Assembly: GCF_003324165.1 (NCBI RefSeq)
Contig: NW_025407865.1
Span: 124,001-188,000, forward strand
Direction: 5' to 3'
Length of the DNA: 64,000 bases
From: Naegleria lovaniensis
Lineage: Eukaryota > Heterolobosea > Eutetramitea > Acrasida > Naegleriidae
The notes below the pieces were generated by a model. The model saw only the letters and a list, made by a program, of their open reading frames with translations, did not search any database and was not told the origin of the DNA. The translations under genes and the position numbers were made by a program. Positions 34,304 through 45,783 of the stretch are shown here, in pieces; position 1 is the stretch's first letter; every line of letters begins with the position of its first letter.

Positions 34304-35377
34304 ATGAGCAAACAGCATCAAGACAACCGAAAGGCCAACATGTAAGTTACATTTCGTTTATTGAAGGGGACTAATCTGTTTCAACTATATATTGTGATGG
34401 TGCATTCATCCATGAACCATGCAAATTGAATTTCTTCTTCTTTGGAACTCTTTGAATGGATGTAAAAAACACATTCTAGTTGCACTGCGTGTGTCTATGG
34501 CGCATCCATTCTCTTCTCCATCTCGTTCGCCATTTGGGGTCTATTCATTTACTCCCATATTTTGTATCCGAGAGTTCCATTTGATACGATTCGTTGTTAT
34601 GGATCGACCATTGTCAAATTGTTACTAGTTGTGACGATTTTGGAATTTATTGGAATTTTGTTTGGAACTTTGGCCATGTGTTCTGGATTTTTAGAAGTTT
34701 GTTACAGTGCCCTCGCTGCTTCTCGATCTTACAAATTTGTGGGTCAAGTGTCACCTGCCATGGACGATGAAGGTTATGCTGTATTGAGTGAAAATTGGAT
34801 TCAAGAAACTTCTCCCAACTTGTTTGAGAATGCTCCTTTCGATATGGATGGAACTCAATCCATTCATATGAAATCTAGTGTCGATCGAAGAAATGGAGGC
34901 CAGGCATTGAATGAGCCAGCTGTCACTAATCAAGAACTGAAATCCTCGGAAGAAATGCAAAACCAATCTTCACAAGTAGTTCAAAGCAATGGAGAAATAG
35001 TTGTCACTCATCAATCACTTCCATCCAGAAAACAACAACACATCAAACACCACTATGAATATCACTACGAAGAAACCAGAAGCTCTTGCTGTTCCAATTT
35101 CTTTAGAATTGGTAATTGTTTCACTCTTTCCTTTTTAAGAAGTCTCTGTCAGTTGACAAAATCTGCCACTGGCGTTGCCATCACTGCCTTACTCGTTGTC
35201 ATGGCCTTCTATGTGTTTGAAAGTCGTTGTAACACTGATTACGATCGAATGTATACATTAGTCAGACCATTCCTCATTGCACAATTTGTGTATTGTGTCA
35301 TTGCAACGTTGGCAACTGTGATCATTACCTGTGGACCTTTTTTGTTTAATATTTTGGTCCTCATTGTGTCCTTGTAA
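34304..35377 (+). CDS. Four-pass membrane protein, unknown family
   Basis: Exons 34304-34341 and 34480-35377 (311 residues; 138-nt intron, GTAAGT donor). The short first exon gives MSKQHQDNRKANI and joins a hydrophobic segment with ACVYGASILFSISFAIWGLF. A second long hydrophobic block follows (KLLLVVTILEFIGILFGTLA and on), then a loop of about 150 polar residues containing a His/Tyr/Glu stretch (HHYEYHYEETRSSCCSNF), then two more helices (GVAITALLVVMAFYVF and AQFVYCVIATLATVIITCG). Membrane topology is clear, with four segments and a large middle loop. I recognise no family; tetraspanin is unlikely because the CCG motif is absent. Confidence 0.65.
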
Positions 35378-35745
35378 ATGATTGAGAATTGTTATTTGAG
35401 AATTCTAGAAAAATTCAAACTTTGTAAAAATTTGTACATCATGTCATGAGTTATTGAGCTAGTAAAAACATGTTGTCAACAACGTCGAGAGGGCATCCAC
35501 GATCAGAAACCTGATTACCCGCCTTTGGCTTAGAGATTCGTTGCAAATCCAAACATCAAAAATCTTTGTGAAAAAAAAATTGACTTTTGATTGGTGTGCG
35601 ATCTTTCAAGGGCATTCCAAGCTTTGAACTACCAGCACAGTCTTCAAACACCTCGTTTTTTTGTGTTACGTTTTTCAACCCGTTACACACACTCGTCCAT
35701 CAACAACTGTCAAATTGTCATTGCAAGCCCATCATCATTTAAAAA
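35378..35745. other. Intergenic stretch, nothing recognised
   Basis: About 370 bases between two plus-strand genes. No ORF with an ATG start is convincing. It probably holds the 3' flank of the membrane protein and the promoter of the RGS gene. Confidence 0.4.
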
Positions 35746-38471
35746 ATGTTTTTATCTGGTTCCGGTGCTGAAAATGATTCACAGCGCACTTCTTCCAACA
35801 ACTCATCACCTCGTTCTCTAACTTCTCCTCGAGGTTCCAACAGCGCAAACTCTTCCTTACAGCAGCAACATCATCCAAATGGATCTCATGCAAATTCACA
35901 AAATTCTTCTGAAAAACTTGTTTATTCCACAAAATTATCATTGATCAGTCCTTCAATGACGTCTACGAACGGAACTAGTTTTCCAGGTTCCAATGTTGGT
36001 TCAACTTCTTCCTCATCATTGAACGATGAATCGGATCGTATTTTGGAATTTCGTGCATCGATTCAACATTTGACATTTACTGAAATTTATGAAAAAATTG
36101 AACGACAACATGAAGAACAAAAAGAATTATTGAAATTATATTGTCCTCGATTGTTCGACGAGTTGAAAATTACCAATGAAAAATTATTTTCCATTTTGGT
36201 TTGGATTTTCACACAAATTCCACTTTCCCAAAAATATTCCAAAAGGTTAAAGAAAAATTTCGAAAAAGTGTTCACTGCCAAAACCTTTGTCTCTCTCGTG
36301 ACTTCACAACTACACAAAATTTCATTACCTTATTTTCCAAATATTATTGCCACTCCGAAAAGCAATGCTGATATTTTAGACAAGTTGAAAAATTTATATC
36401 GAAGTATTAATAATACTTTGGGAGATGTGATGAACATGAACATCAATAACAACAACAACAACCACAATAATCATTATGGCGCTCGAACCACGACTTCCAT
36501 TTTGGCACCTCAGGTGTCTCATTCATCATTGACTTCTCCAAGACAACAAGCATCATCATTACCATCCACACACGACACCGTCGTTGATAATTTTTCATTC
36601 AAAAACGATTGGACCAAAGTTCAAGCTGAATTATTAGGTCAATTCTTTTTAGAAATTGGAGTGATTGAAAATATCAAACCAGAAAAGAAGAAGAAATTTA
36701 CAGAGAGATCTCATCGTTACATGTTTCATTCAGAGACGATAGAGTATTATGCTGACTTGTTGTTTGTGAGTGCCATTACTAGTGCAGAACAGAGACAAGT
36801 GTTTGAACATTGGAAAATGTTCATTCCACTCAAAACTCCATTTTCACAATTTGCACATGATTTTTATTCTCCATTTTTGAGTGGCATTTCGACAGGTTCC
36901 ATGCAATTATTGACAGCAGGACAACTCGTTCAACAATGTTGTCTTCGTTCGATCATTGTTTCACAAGAAAAAGATTTTGAGCTCGTTCAAAACCATATTA
37001 AGAAACTTCAAGAATCTGTGAATCATGACTTGTCACCAATCCATGAAAATTCATCGCCTCGTGATGCTAACATGTCTTCATTATCAACCATTGGAACAAC
37101 ATTGTCCACGAGTAGTGCGTATCCATTAGTGTTTCGAAATGTGGAATCTGCACAACAACAATTACGAACCAAAGACATGTCCAAGACAGAGACAAGTTCA
37201 CCATTCATGGATCGAAGATCATTTCGAATGAGTGCAGCTTCTTCTGGATTGAAAGCAGGTTGGGAATCTCAATCATTGATCGGAAAACGACTCATTTTGG
37301 AAAGTGGCATGGGAGATTATGAAATGCAATCTCCGCGCACAAAATTTTATGAACAACATGGAATTCGAGCCAAAGTTGAGAATTTGCAACAAGCTCTTGT
37401 ACTTCCTTCTGTATTGGAAGAATTTTCCAAATTCTGTGTCACTAATCATATTGAAGAAATTGTGAATTGTTGGAAAGCCATTCAATCCTACATGAAAATG
37501 GAATCAGCCAAAGATCGAAAAGACCAAGCGCTCTATATTCTGAATCAATTCATTGACGACTCTTCACCCAATGCAACTCCGATCAATCTCGACTCTGAAA
37601 CTCGTGAACAAGTCCTTTCGAAAATTCAGAGCAATTTGGAAAATTTTGCCTTCTTTACCAAAGATTTATTTTCCGCAATGAATGTCGAATTAATCTTGTT
37701 GAACGATTTGAAAGAACCTTTCATGAATTTTAATCAGAAACGAAATCAAGAAATTGATTTGGAAATTGATGGCTTGCAAGAAAAACTTCGAATTCGTGCC
37801 ATTCAGGAAGAAAAGTCATCGAAGAGTTTCTTGTCACAAGTGGTGGGTGCACTCAAGAAGAAGCCAAGCACGAGTACGACGATTCCTGCATCGTCAAATA
37901 CTTCTTCTTCGTCTGGTTTCCTTAATAGTCCCAATTTGACAGATTCCATGGAATTAATGACAAATTCAAACAAATTGTCAGGAATCAATCGATCACAACA
38001 ACAAATCAATTCTCCAGTGTATCCAGAGATGGAGAAATTACCAGTTCATCTCTATGGTTCATTACCAGATGTGCTTACCCATAGAGATGCTATCAAACAA
38101 TTCAAAGTATTCTGTACGTCAGAACATTGTGAAGAATATGTGTTGTTTTATGAGGCTGTTGAGGAATTTAGAACATTACCGACGCAACAAGAACGAATTC
38201 AGAAAGCGAAGGAAATATTTGAAACATTTATTGAGATACCCTGAAACGAACCAGTTTGTTTGAGGCTCAATCTCGTTATTACACGATTGGATGTAGCGCT
38301 GAAGATATTGAACGCATTAGAAAGAAGGTATTGAATGAAGACATTTCTATGGAAATGTTTGATGACCTTTCATTGGACGTGCAAGAACAAATGAAGGATG
38401 TGTTTGAAAGATTTGCACAAGCCCAAAGAGAATGGAAAGCTAAAAGAATGTTGGCTGGAAAAGAAATGTAA
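35746..38471 (+). CDS. RGS-domain protein, frame broken inside the last domain
   Basis: Regulator of G-protein signalling: RGS domains speed GTP hydrolysis on G-alpha. An 832-residue ORF (35746-38244) starts with a Ser/Asn/Gln-rich region and then has helical segments, a divergent RGS-like domain at about 545-660 (LPSVLEEFSKFCVTNHIEEI) and a clearer one beginning near 765 (HRDAIKQFKVFCTSEHCEEY, AKEIFETFIE). That domain is cut by a TGA at 38242-38244. Its C-terminal half (RYYTIGCSAEDIERIRKKVL, MFDDLSLDVQEQMKDVFERF) continues in another frame to 38471. No GT-AG intron bridges the gap of fewer than 30 bases, so one missing base or a frameshift is implied. It could act together with the G-beta gene about 4 kb away. 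Confidence 0.78.
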
Positions 38472-38643
38472 TTTTACAAGTAAAAAAGTTTTATTTCAAA
38501 TGAAACTATTTCATTGGAATATTTTGTGTGTAACTTCAGATTTAACACACCTTAGTGGAGTACTCAAGAAAATAATTTAACGACTTTAATAATTTAAATT
38601 AGGTTGCAAAAAAAAACTTTGACAAGAGCCGCTCTTGAAAACT

Positions 38644-39573
38644 TTAAAGACCAAAATCAATCTTGTAAATATCTTCAATTTCTTTCCATCTAGTCTCCTC
38701 AATTTCCAAATCCTTAATGAGACCTGTCTCAATATCACATACCCATCCATGAACATGCAAGGTATTTCCCTTTGCCCATGCAGTCTGTACAATACTTGTC
38801 TTACAAAGGTTCAAAGTTTGCTCAATGACATTCAATTCAATCATTCTATTAATCTTTTGGTCCTGATCTTGAATGGCATCAATCTCTGCCTTATGTAAAC
38901 GATAGACATCCTTAATATTTCTCAACCAATTGTCAATCAATCCGAATTGCTTATTGGTGAGAGCAGCCATTACTCCTCCACATCTTGTGTGACCCATCAC
39001 AATCACATGTTTCACCTTCAAGACTTCAACAGCATATTGCAATACAGACATGACATTCAAATCAGTGTTCACAACCATGTTGGCCACATTTCTGTGAATG
39101 AAAATTTGACCTGGTTGAGTTTGTGTCAATTGATCCGGTGGCACTCGACTATCAGAACAACCAATCAACATGTAATCAGGTCGTTGAACTTCCTTCAAAC
39201 GAGAAAAGAATTCAGGATCCTTTGAAGTCTTTTCAAGAACGAAATTCTTATTTCCCTGCAACAACTTGTCATAGGAAGTTAAAAACTCTTCGGTACTTCT
39301 ACTTCTGCTTAATCGACCTGGAGCGTTGATTCCTTTGTTGAGTTGAAATTTGTGTAATAAGCCTTCAATGGATCGTGAAAGATTGTGTTCAGAAGGCTCT
39401 TCTCCCTTGAATGAGTTTCCAGGTGTGGTTTGTGGTTGATGATCAATCGAGAGAGTACTGAAATCAATGGATCCTGGGCAGATGGTAATATTTGGATTCA
39501 TGGAATGACCATGGTGTTGATGGTCGCAACATGAGTGATTTTCGTCTTGTTGTTGTTGGTGTTGTGGTTGCAT
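38644..39573 (-). CDS. Beta-class carbonic anhydrase
   Basis: Zinc enzyme interconverting CO2 and bicarbonate. 309 residues from the Met at 39573. The start is rich in Gln and His (MQPQHQQQQDENHSCCDHQHHGH) up to about residue 70, then comes the conserved fold: IGCSDSRVPPDQL (Cys139, Asp141-Arg143 dyad), QIFIHRNVANMV, VMGHTRCGGVMAA (His195, Cys198) and HVHGWVCDIETGL. The zinc ligands Cys-His-Cys and the Asp-Arg pair of the beta class are all present. The start Met lies directly after a TAG acceptor, so an upstream exon may extend the protein (next entry). The enzyme itself is intact. Confidence 0.94.
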   Translation of the reverse strand: MQPQHQQQQDENHSCCDHQHHGHSMNPNITICPGSIDFSTLSIDHQPQTTPGNSFKGEEPSEHNLSRSIEGLLHKFQLNKGINAPGRLSRSRSTEEFLTSYDKLLQGNKNFVLEKTSKDPEFFSRLKEVQRPDYMLIGCSDSRVPPDQLTQTQPGQIFIHRNVANMVVNTDLNVMSVLQYAVEVLKVKHVIVMGHTRCGGVMAALTNKQFGLIDNWLRNIKDVYRLHKAEIDAIQDQDQKINRMIELNVIEQTLNLCKTSIVQTAWAKGNTLHVHGWVCDIETGLIKDLEIEETRWKEIEDIYKIDFGL

Positions 39574-39723
39574 CTATCATGTGGGAGTACATTGATATAA
39601 GTGGAATGGGTCGTGATGATATTGTCCGAATAGTCATCATCATGAGGGAATAAATATTAAAAAATTTCGGGTTTGAATGAAAGAATGGTCAGAACGGGTC
39701 AGAATGATGATTCATATACTCAC

Positions 39724-40257
39724 CTTTAAAGACCTCCTAGCAAATCGTTTGATATGACTATCAAGCTGAATCAATGTATGAGTTTGTTTTTGTTGAAAAA
39801 ACCTCTTTCCGAGAACGTTTTGGTACTTGAAGTGTCGCCGTGTGCTACTTTCTACGATTGGTGGTGATGATGACTCTGCAATTCCAAGAGAATATTCTCT
39901 TGAGCAATTCAAATTGAGATGATTCAAGTAGGTGGGTAATAGAAAGGAATTTCCGAAGAGGGTTGTTCCTTGAGAGCTGTTGTTCAACAACGTTCGTAGT
40001 GTGATGAACGACGAGGAAGAACGAGATTTTAAATTTTTCATGAATGTTTGGTTGGCACGTTTGTTGGCTTGAAAAGCTTTTGGGAGTTGGAAAGAGACAC
40101 CAATTGAATCTTCTTCTCGGAAAATCAAGGAGACGGAAAACTCAACGGAAACAACTCGATTGTTTTTGGTATCGAGACCAAATGGAGACAGTAAGGACTT
40201 CCGTACCCGCTTTTTTGAGCATGATGCATTTCCTGAGCTCAAGCTCTCTAATTCCAT
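39724..40257 (-). CDS. Possible upstream exon of the carbonic anhydrase gene
   Basis: An open frame from ATG 40257 to 39724 (178 codons) ends in AAG followed by a GTGAGT donor, phase 0. A TAG acceptor sits immediately before the carbonic anhydrase Met at 39573, also phase 0. Splicing (150-nt intron) would give a 487-residue protein. The exon is basic and Ser-rich (NLKSRSSSSFITLRTLL, HIKRFARRSLK) with no domain; it could be an organelle-targeting or regulatory extension. Alternatives are a 5' UTR intron with translation starting at 39573, or chance. Transcript reads would decide. Confidence 0.45.
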
Positions 40258-40406
40258 TCTATGAATTGTCAAACCTTACATGAATGAAGGCCCTCAAAGA
40301 AATTTTCATCTTCCTTTAGGAATGGAGGTGATGAGTGAAAAATCCCAATTAGTTTTTTAATATTTTTCAGCTCATTGACAATTTTTGTTGTTCCTGATAA
40401 CAAAGC

Positions 40407-41990
40407 TTAGATGGTTTCTCTGACCTCAATCGAGATTTGGTCTTGTTGCTGTTTCGTTTTTGCTTCCTTTTTGGATGATGAATTTTCAATGAGTTCAATA
40501 GTGTCATGTTCGAGGTGTGACGTATCATCATGATGATGATCTATAAATTCATGATTCTCCTCGTTCATATGAAGCTCATTCAAATGCTCTCCTTCTCTTT
40601 CATCGTGTTCTCTAACAGCAGTTTCCTTCTTCTCTGTCTCTTGTGCTTGTTTTTTCTTGGCCTTTTCTTGTTGATATTCCGTATACATGAAATAGGAAAC
40701 AGAGGCCAACACAAGTATGCATCCAAGTAATTGCCAGATGGTTTTAAGACTCTCTTGCAAAATGAGAATACTGAAAACAATGGTTGAAACCAATCGCAAG
40801 GCCAAAATAGATCCTACCACAGAGGAACCCAAAGCACTGATTGCAAAAATGTTCAAATGATTGGCCAACATGAACACGAAAATGGTGAAACAAAAGAACA
40901 TGATCCAATCTTTGGGTGAGAGTTTTGTCCAGAGCGTCCAATCATCAATGATTAAGCTTGGAATTAAAAATATAAAACCCATGATGAATAATTGGAGGAT
41001 GAATAGGTTTTCTCCTGTGACAGTCACAATATTCGACTTTTCTTCCTGTTTCATGTACCTTAAACAGAGCATGTACCAAACTAAACAAGCGCTTGACACG
41101 AGTGACATTGAAATACCCAATAAATCCCACCAAGTAATGTGCTCAGAAAATGAGCTCCAATCAATGGCATACGTATAAAAGAATGCATACCAGGGCTGTG
41201 GTGTTGCACTCTTTTCAACAACACTTCCAATAATAATGACCACTCCTCCTATCACTGTCAAAATCATTGAAACCCATGCCTTCAATCCAAATGATTCCTT
41301 TGCATGGCCTCTCAAAAACCACTTGTTATAAATAAAGACAGTCACAAAGGCCAAAATGAAAGGTGTTGTCAGTGCAAAAAGCTGTACAAAAATTGCACTT
41401 GTAAATTTTGAGGACATGATATTCGTTACTGATCTCGTAACGAGTGAAATGCAAAAAAATGTTAGCGGCAAAAATTGCCTCACTTTTTCCTTGATTCGGC
41501 TCCATAAACTGCCTCCCCTGCTTGCTATGGGCTCTGAGTTCATATCTTGATGATTTGATGAATTTTCATGTTCCTCTAACGTGGTAGTATTCTTTGGATT
41601 TTTCTTTTTTGAAATTCTTTCTTTCACATAATAAATTAAAAGGTAAATCATTCTCGGTAAATAGATCAATATTGCTGCAAGATGACAACTTGTAATAAGT
41701 AATAACGAAGGAAGCTTATTTTCCGACTGTGATTGCAAATATCTCGAAAATATAGGATGCATTCCAAACAAGACATGGACCATGATACACGAGAGCCATC
41801 CCAGTGCAGGTTTTAATTTTTCCAAGAGCGTTTTCAATCGTTCATTCATTCCCGACACGAAAAGGGGTGTCGTGTTGATCTTCTTCGGACTTGTTGTTTC
41901 ATCTTGGTTTCGGTGATGATGATTCAAGCCTTCATCGGAATGAGCTTCTTCGTGATGATGATTTGTATTCGTTTCCATGTTGTCTTTCAT
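40407..41990 (-). CDS. Drug/metabolite-superfamily transporter with His-rich tails
   Basis: A 527-residue single-exon protein with about ten membrane helices, as in DMT-superfamily (EamA / nucleotide-sugar-like) transporters. Helix 1 is LGWLSCIMVHVLFGMHPIFSR and later ones include ISLVTRSVTNIMSSKFTSAIF, SMILTVIGGVVIIIGSVV and ALGSSVVGSILALRLVSTIV followed by LLGCILVLASVSYFMY. The last helices show the EamA pattern of a Gly-rich helix then a stretch like LLGCILV. Both cytosolic ends are polar: the N terminus is rich in His, Asn and Glu, and the C terminus has EEKKETAVREHDEREGEHL and many His. Substrate is unknown; the His clusters might bind metal. Confidence 0.75.
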   Translation of the reverse strand: MKDNMETNTNHHHEEAHSDEGLNHHHRNQDETTSPKKINTTPLFVSGMNERLKTLLEKLKPALGWLSCIMVHVLFGMHPIFSRYLQSQSENKLPSLLLITSCHLAAILIYLPRMIYLLIYYVKERISKKKNPKNTTTLEEHENSSNHQDMNSEPIASRGGSLWSRIKEKVRQFLPLTFFCISLVTRSVTNIMSSKFTSAIFVQLFALTTPFILAFVTVFIYNKWFLRGHAKESFGLKAWVSMILTVIGGVVIIIGSVVEKSATPQPWYAFFYTYAIDWSSFSEHITWWDLLGISMSLVSSACLVWYMLCLRYMKQEEKSNIVTVTGENLFILQLFIMGFIFLIPSLIIDDWTLWTKLSPKDWIMFFCFTIFVFMLANHLNIFAISALGSSVVGSILALRLVSTIVFSILILQESLKTIWQLLGCILVLASVSYFMYTEYQQEKAKKKQAQETEKKETAVREHDEREGEHLNELHMNEENHEFIDHHHDDTSHLEHDTIELIENSSSKKEAKTKQQQDQISIEVRETI

Positions 41991-42718
41991 TCACTCGTCC
42001 AGTGTTCAATGTGATGGTTTGTCGAGTTAGTAGAAAAAGTAAACGGTTGTGTTTGTATTTTTTAATTGTTTGATTCGTAATATTAAATTTATTATTTGAA
42101 GCATCGTTGAATTCTCTTGTCCGAGAATCAAGTCCGAATCGATGGTAAAAAGAGTTGGTTTGTGCTGCCTCAATCAAATACCTTGAGAATATTGTCTCAT
42201 CCTATTCAATCAATTTCAAGAAGGATTTACTGTTTCGATGTAACTTGCAACAACGAATCTTTGAGGTAAAGGAACAAGGTTGTGAAAGTGAGAGGAGAAC
42301 GAAATTGTCAGTTGGAACCGCTTAATCGTTAAAGTCAAGTAAACACATTCATTAGCCCTATACTCTGAAAGTTATGAGAGTAACACAGCCATCGATGTTC
42401 AATAATAGGATATGACAGGAAAAAGTTTGTTGAACCAAGGGGAGTCAATACAACACAACAGCTCTTTAAGAGAAATGAAATATTTATGAATTGAAATAAT
42501 AGTTACAATTTAACATGATGTGAAAACAGACTATATGTGTGATATATAGACATTTGACAATTGTTGTGGGATGTGGTGGTAATTTGGACACAGCAACTGT
42601 AAAGTCACTGTTGTTGTTGTTCGTGACATGTGTGTGTGAACAACAAAATGGGAGTGTTGTTAAATAAAATTGAGCAGCGTCATGATACACTTGATGATTT
42701 CAAATAAGTGTGAACAAT
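41991..42718. other. Intergenic stretch, nothing recognised
   Basis: About 730 bases between the transporter start and the G-beta 3' end, both on the minus strand. It contains the transporter's 5' flank and the G-beta 3' UTR. Open frames here lack protein-like composition. Confidence 0.45.
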
Positions 42719-44298
42719 TTAGGCCCAGATTTGCAAATTGTAATCCCAAGAGGCAGTACATAATGCATTGCCATCTGGAGAAACAGCAAGACAAGCAACT
42801 CTTCCGTCTGGTCCATTTTGTTCGTTGGTCAAGTTTTGAATAATTTTACCCTTCAAGGTGTCCCAAACAACAATTGACTTTTCATCGTAGGCAGCATACA
42901 TCAAACGTCCAGACTTGCTGAATGAAATAGATGTAGCACCTTCTCTGACAGAATCATCAGAATATACCTTCAATTCTCTGCTAGCACGAATATCAAAGAG
43001 TCTACAAGTATTGTCATCAGAAGCAGTGGCAAAGCTCAAACCATTAGGGAAAAATTGGACACAGTTGACATCGAGTCGTGACCACCAAAAGTAGCTACAC
43101 ACTTCCCCGATCTAACATCCCACAACTTGGCATAGGCATCACAACCACCAGAAACAAATTGAGATTCATCTGGAGAGACAGAAACAGACATACAGTCACC
43201 AGTGTGCGATTGGAAGGTCTTGATTGGACGCCCATTTCAACATCCCAACAAATACAAGTCATGTCACCAGAGCTGGATAAAATTTGCTTGTCATTTGAAA
43301 TGAATTTACAAGCACTAATGTAACCAGTGTGTTGACTCAATTCACGATGAGGAGTGGTTGGTTGTGAACTATCTGTTGCTTCAGTCAATTGATTAATGTT
43401 AAAGATGGAAACAATATTGTCCAAACCACCAGAAGCAACATATTGTCCAGAATTTGAGTAGGAACAAGTCATGACCCAATTAGTACGAAGTGTAATGGCA
43501 TGTTGTTTGTAGGTGGTCAAGGCATTCCATATAATGAGTTTACCATCTTGAGAGGCAGAGACCATGAGTTTGCTGTCTGGAACTGGACTCCAAGCACAGC
43601 TGTAGACTTTACCCAAGTGACCACGGAGGATATTTCTGACCTTGAGTTTGGTTGGAGTGATTGGAGCGGCATCCAATTGAGATACTGTTGTTGTTGTAGA
43701 GAAAGTACAGAAGAAGAAGAAGAGGAGTTTTCATCAAACAATGATGTGCGAGTGGATGTAATACAATTGGTGTTATGAGAGAGATGAGATGAGATGGATG
43801 TTGTTGTTGTGGTTATGGGAAGAGGAATACATTACGAGAAACAATTTGACGATCACAACACAATTCGAGGGTGGATATTGTTGTTGTTAGAGAGTCATCA
43901 TGAGTATCATGAGAGAGCGAGTTGGAAAGGGTTAGACAAATTCATTTGACATTTGACGTTTCATTTTTGAAGAGCATCGTCGGTGAGTATCGCACCGTCA
44001 TCAGCAACAGAAATGATCGTGATAGTAGGTCGTTCGAGTTGTTGTGTCATCATCATCATTGAGAGACAATGAAATACAAAATTGTTTCAAGTTTGAGATC
44101 CACACAAACGTTATCCACCAACAAGAATAACAACATTTGACAAAACAACAAAATCATCATTAGACATCAATCAGCACTCAACACCAAACACTACTTACAT
44201 TTAGCATCATTACCACCCTCCATACTCTTCTTGATTTGTTCTTGTAATGATTGAGCTTCCTGACGAGCCTTGTTAATTTGTTCTTGTATAGAAGCCAT
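42719..44298 (-). CDS. Heterotrimeric G-protein beta subunit, two single-base frame breaks
   Basis: Seven-bladed WD40 propeller that pairs with G-gamma and binds G-alpha at the membrane. Exon 1 is 44298-44199 ([20 protein letters not shown], the N-terminal coiled helix) and a 514-nt intron leads to 43684-42719. Text follows animal G-beta closely: [107 protein letters not shown] and [11 protein letters not shown] at the end. The frame slips near 43231-43236 (a GGG run) and near 43070-43074. Each slip looks like one missing base, and all seven blades are present across the three frames. About 355 residues if read through. Most likely a consensus error in an essential gene. Confidence 0.9.
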
Positions 44299-45060
44299 GA
44301 TTTCGTTGTTGTTGTTGTTGTTGTACTATAATTTAGATCTAAAATAAATTAGTTTTGAAAATTAAAATTTTCTGAAGCGAGAAGACACAATGATGAGTTT
44401 GCTCGACGTCGAGAGGATGATGATGATGGAACGTGGGATAACTGCCAGCAACAAAGGATAGGCGACGAGTGGTGTGCGGCGGCGGTTAGGAACGATTTTT
44501 TTTTCTGTGATGGTTGTTCGTTTCCAGGTTTCCTCTTCGGGAAAGTGAAAGCTGTCAATGCGTTTGATGTGTGGATTGTGTGTGATATGAGAGAGAACCT
44601 GGCCAATTAACTCTCAGATCAACGCTCTTAAACAACAATTTTTCTTGAGGTTGGTGGTGCAACAGTTCACACCTCTGTTGTGTGAGGTTCTCACTTCGAA
44701 GGTGTGTCTTCAACTCTCTGGTTTATTGAGGTGAAAGTGAGGTTCATCATTCAATTTCACGTGTTCATATTGAAGATGCAGTGAAAAGCAGTATAAACCA
44801 ATTGGGACAGTTGTGTTGGAATCATTAAGGATCTACTTGGAAATTCATCAACCATCAAGACTATCATTGATGATACCATGTGTTTCAAATTTAAATAACA
44901 TTGGATAGGACCATGAGAGAATCATCTCTGGGATTTCATCATCATCACGTTACCGAGTTCGAGAATCATCAAAGAAGAAGAAGACTCTGCTCTCTATCTC
45001 TCCGCGCACGGCAATCATCAAAAAAGAAGGAGCAGGAACTATTAGTAATATATGACAGTA
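44299..45060. other. Intergenic stretch, G-beta upstream region
   Basis: About 760 bases between the G-beta start and the 3' end of the phospholipase gene, both on the minus strand. Frames here lack ATG starts or protein-like composition. CAAC/GTTG repeats flank the G-beta start, as is usual for 5' UTRs in this window. Confidence 0.45.
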
Positions 45061-45594
45061 TCAAAATTCATCCTTCGAGTGATGATGTGTGGGGTTGGCT
45101 CCGTTTCGACATTCACAAGCCTCTTTCTGACTCAACATGTAGGCCTCACATCCGAATATTCCAACACCCATGAAAAACATGGATGATGTATTCTTACATT
45201 CCGAATGAGCTTTGGAATTCTTCTTCTTATTGGTATCGCAATGATGATTCATACATTGGTAAAATTCATCATCGCACTCTTCTTTGGATTTATGGCAATA
45301 CGTATAGCACGTATCATGCTCGTTACAGCAATGAGTAAATCCATGTTCATCGGAAATGGCGTTGAATTCGCCCTGTGTCCCACAGCCGTTGGGTTTTGGT
45401 GAGTAGCCTTTCCGAAGAGTTTTGGTGTGGCCTCTCGGACACGTGTAGTTACATTCTTGAGCTTGTGTTGGGAATGAGAGGAAGAGAATACAGGCTAGTA
45501 TCGCTACGAGAAGAAGTAATGTTTCATGATATCGAGGTTGGATGACAACAATTCTTCTTCTATAGGGTTGAAGAAGAGAGAGGTTTGCAAACAT
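45061..45594 (-). CDS. Secreted phospholipase A2, group XII-like
   Basis: A 177-residue protein with a basic start and a hydrophobic segment (TLLLLVAILACILFLSFPTQA, about residues 25-45) that looks like a signal anchor or a late signal peptide. The mature part is Cys-rich: CNYTCPRGHTKTLRKGYSP, NGCGTQG (calcium-loop-like), the catalytic motif HCCNEHDTCYTYCHKSKEEC (CCxxHD) and GCEAYMLSQKEACECRNG. Spacing matches group XII sPLA2, which has NGCGS, CCNQHDRCYETC and a C-terminal RAACRC. Family members hydrolyse the sn-2 ester of phospholipids, although group XIIB is inactive; here the His-Asp pair is intact. The C terminus is His-rich. Confidence 0.85.
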   Translation of the reverse strand: MFANLSLLQPYRRRIVVIQPRYHETLLLLVAILACILFLSFPTQAQECNYTCPRGHTKTLRKGYSPKPNGCGTQGEFNAISDEHGFTHCCNEHDTCYTYCHKSKEECDDEFYQCMNHHCDTNKKKNSKAHSECKNTSSMFFMGVGIFGCEAYMLSQKEACECRNGANPTHHHSKDEF

Positions 45595-45783
45595 TTTTTA
45601 TCATTGGAGAGGAATAGTTGAACACGTGTCCGTTTTGAGGTCATTAAGGACAAATCCCTTCATTATTTCATTTCGTTTGTTTATGTCCTGTACTATGTCA
45701 GTTGTCACCTTGCACGTTTCAGATTAAATAGAACAAACAACAGCAAGAAAAATTCCTTCCAACCTTATTCGCTGTTTATTAAT

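Noticed and set aside
38233-38263. Programmed double +1 frameshift as the preferred model for the RGS gene
   Set aside because: Any change between these frames can be described as slips at the two stop codons, so it is not specific evidence; one missing base is simpler and matches the breaks in the G-beta gene.
41932-42177. 81-codon minus-strand frame upstream of the transporter
   Set aside because: Overlaps the transporter start in another frame and shows no coding composition.
44901-45173. 90-codon plus-strand frame overlapping the phospholipase 3' end
   Set aside because: Starts from TTG and runs antisense through the phospholipase gene; composition is that of a shadow frame.
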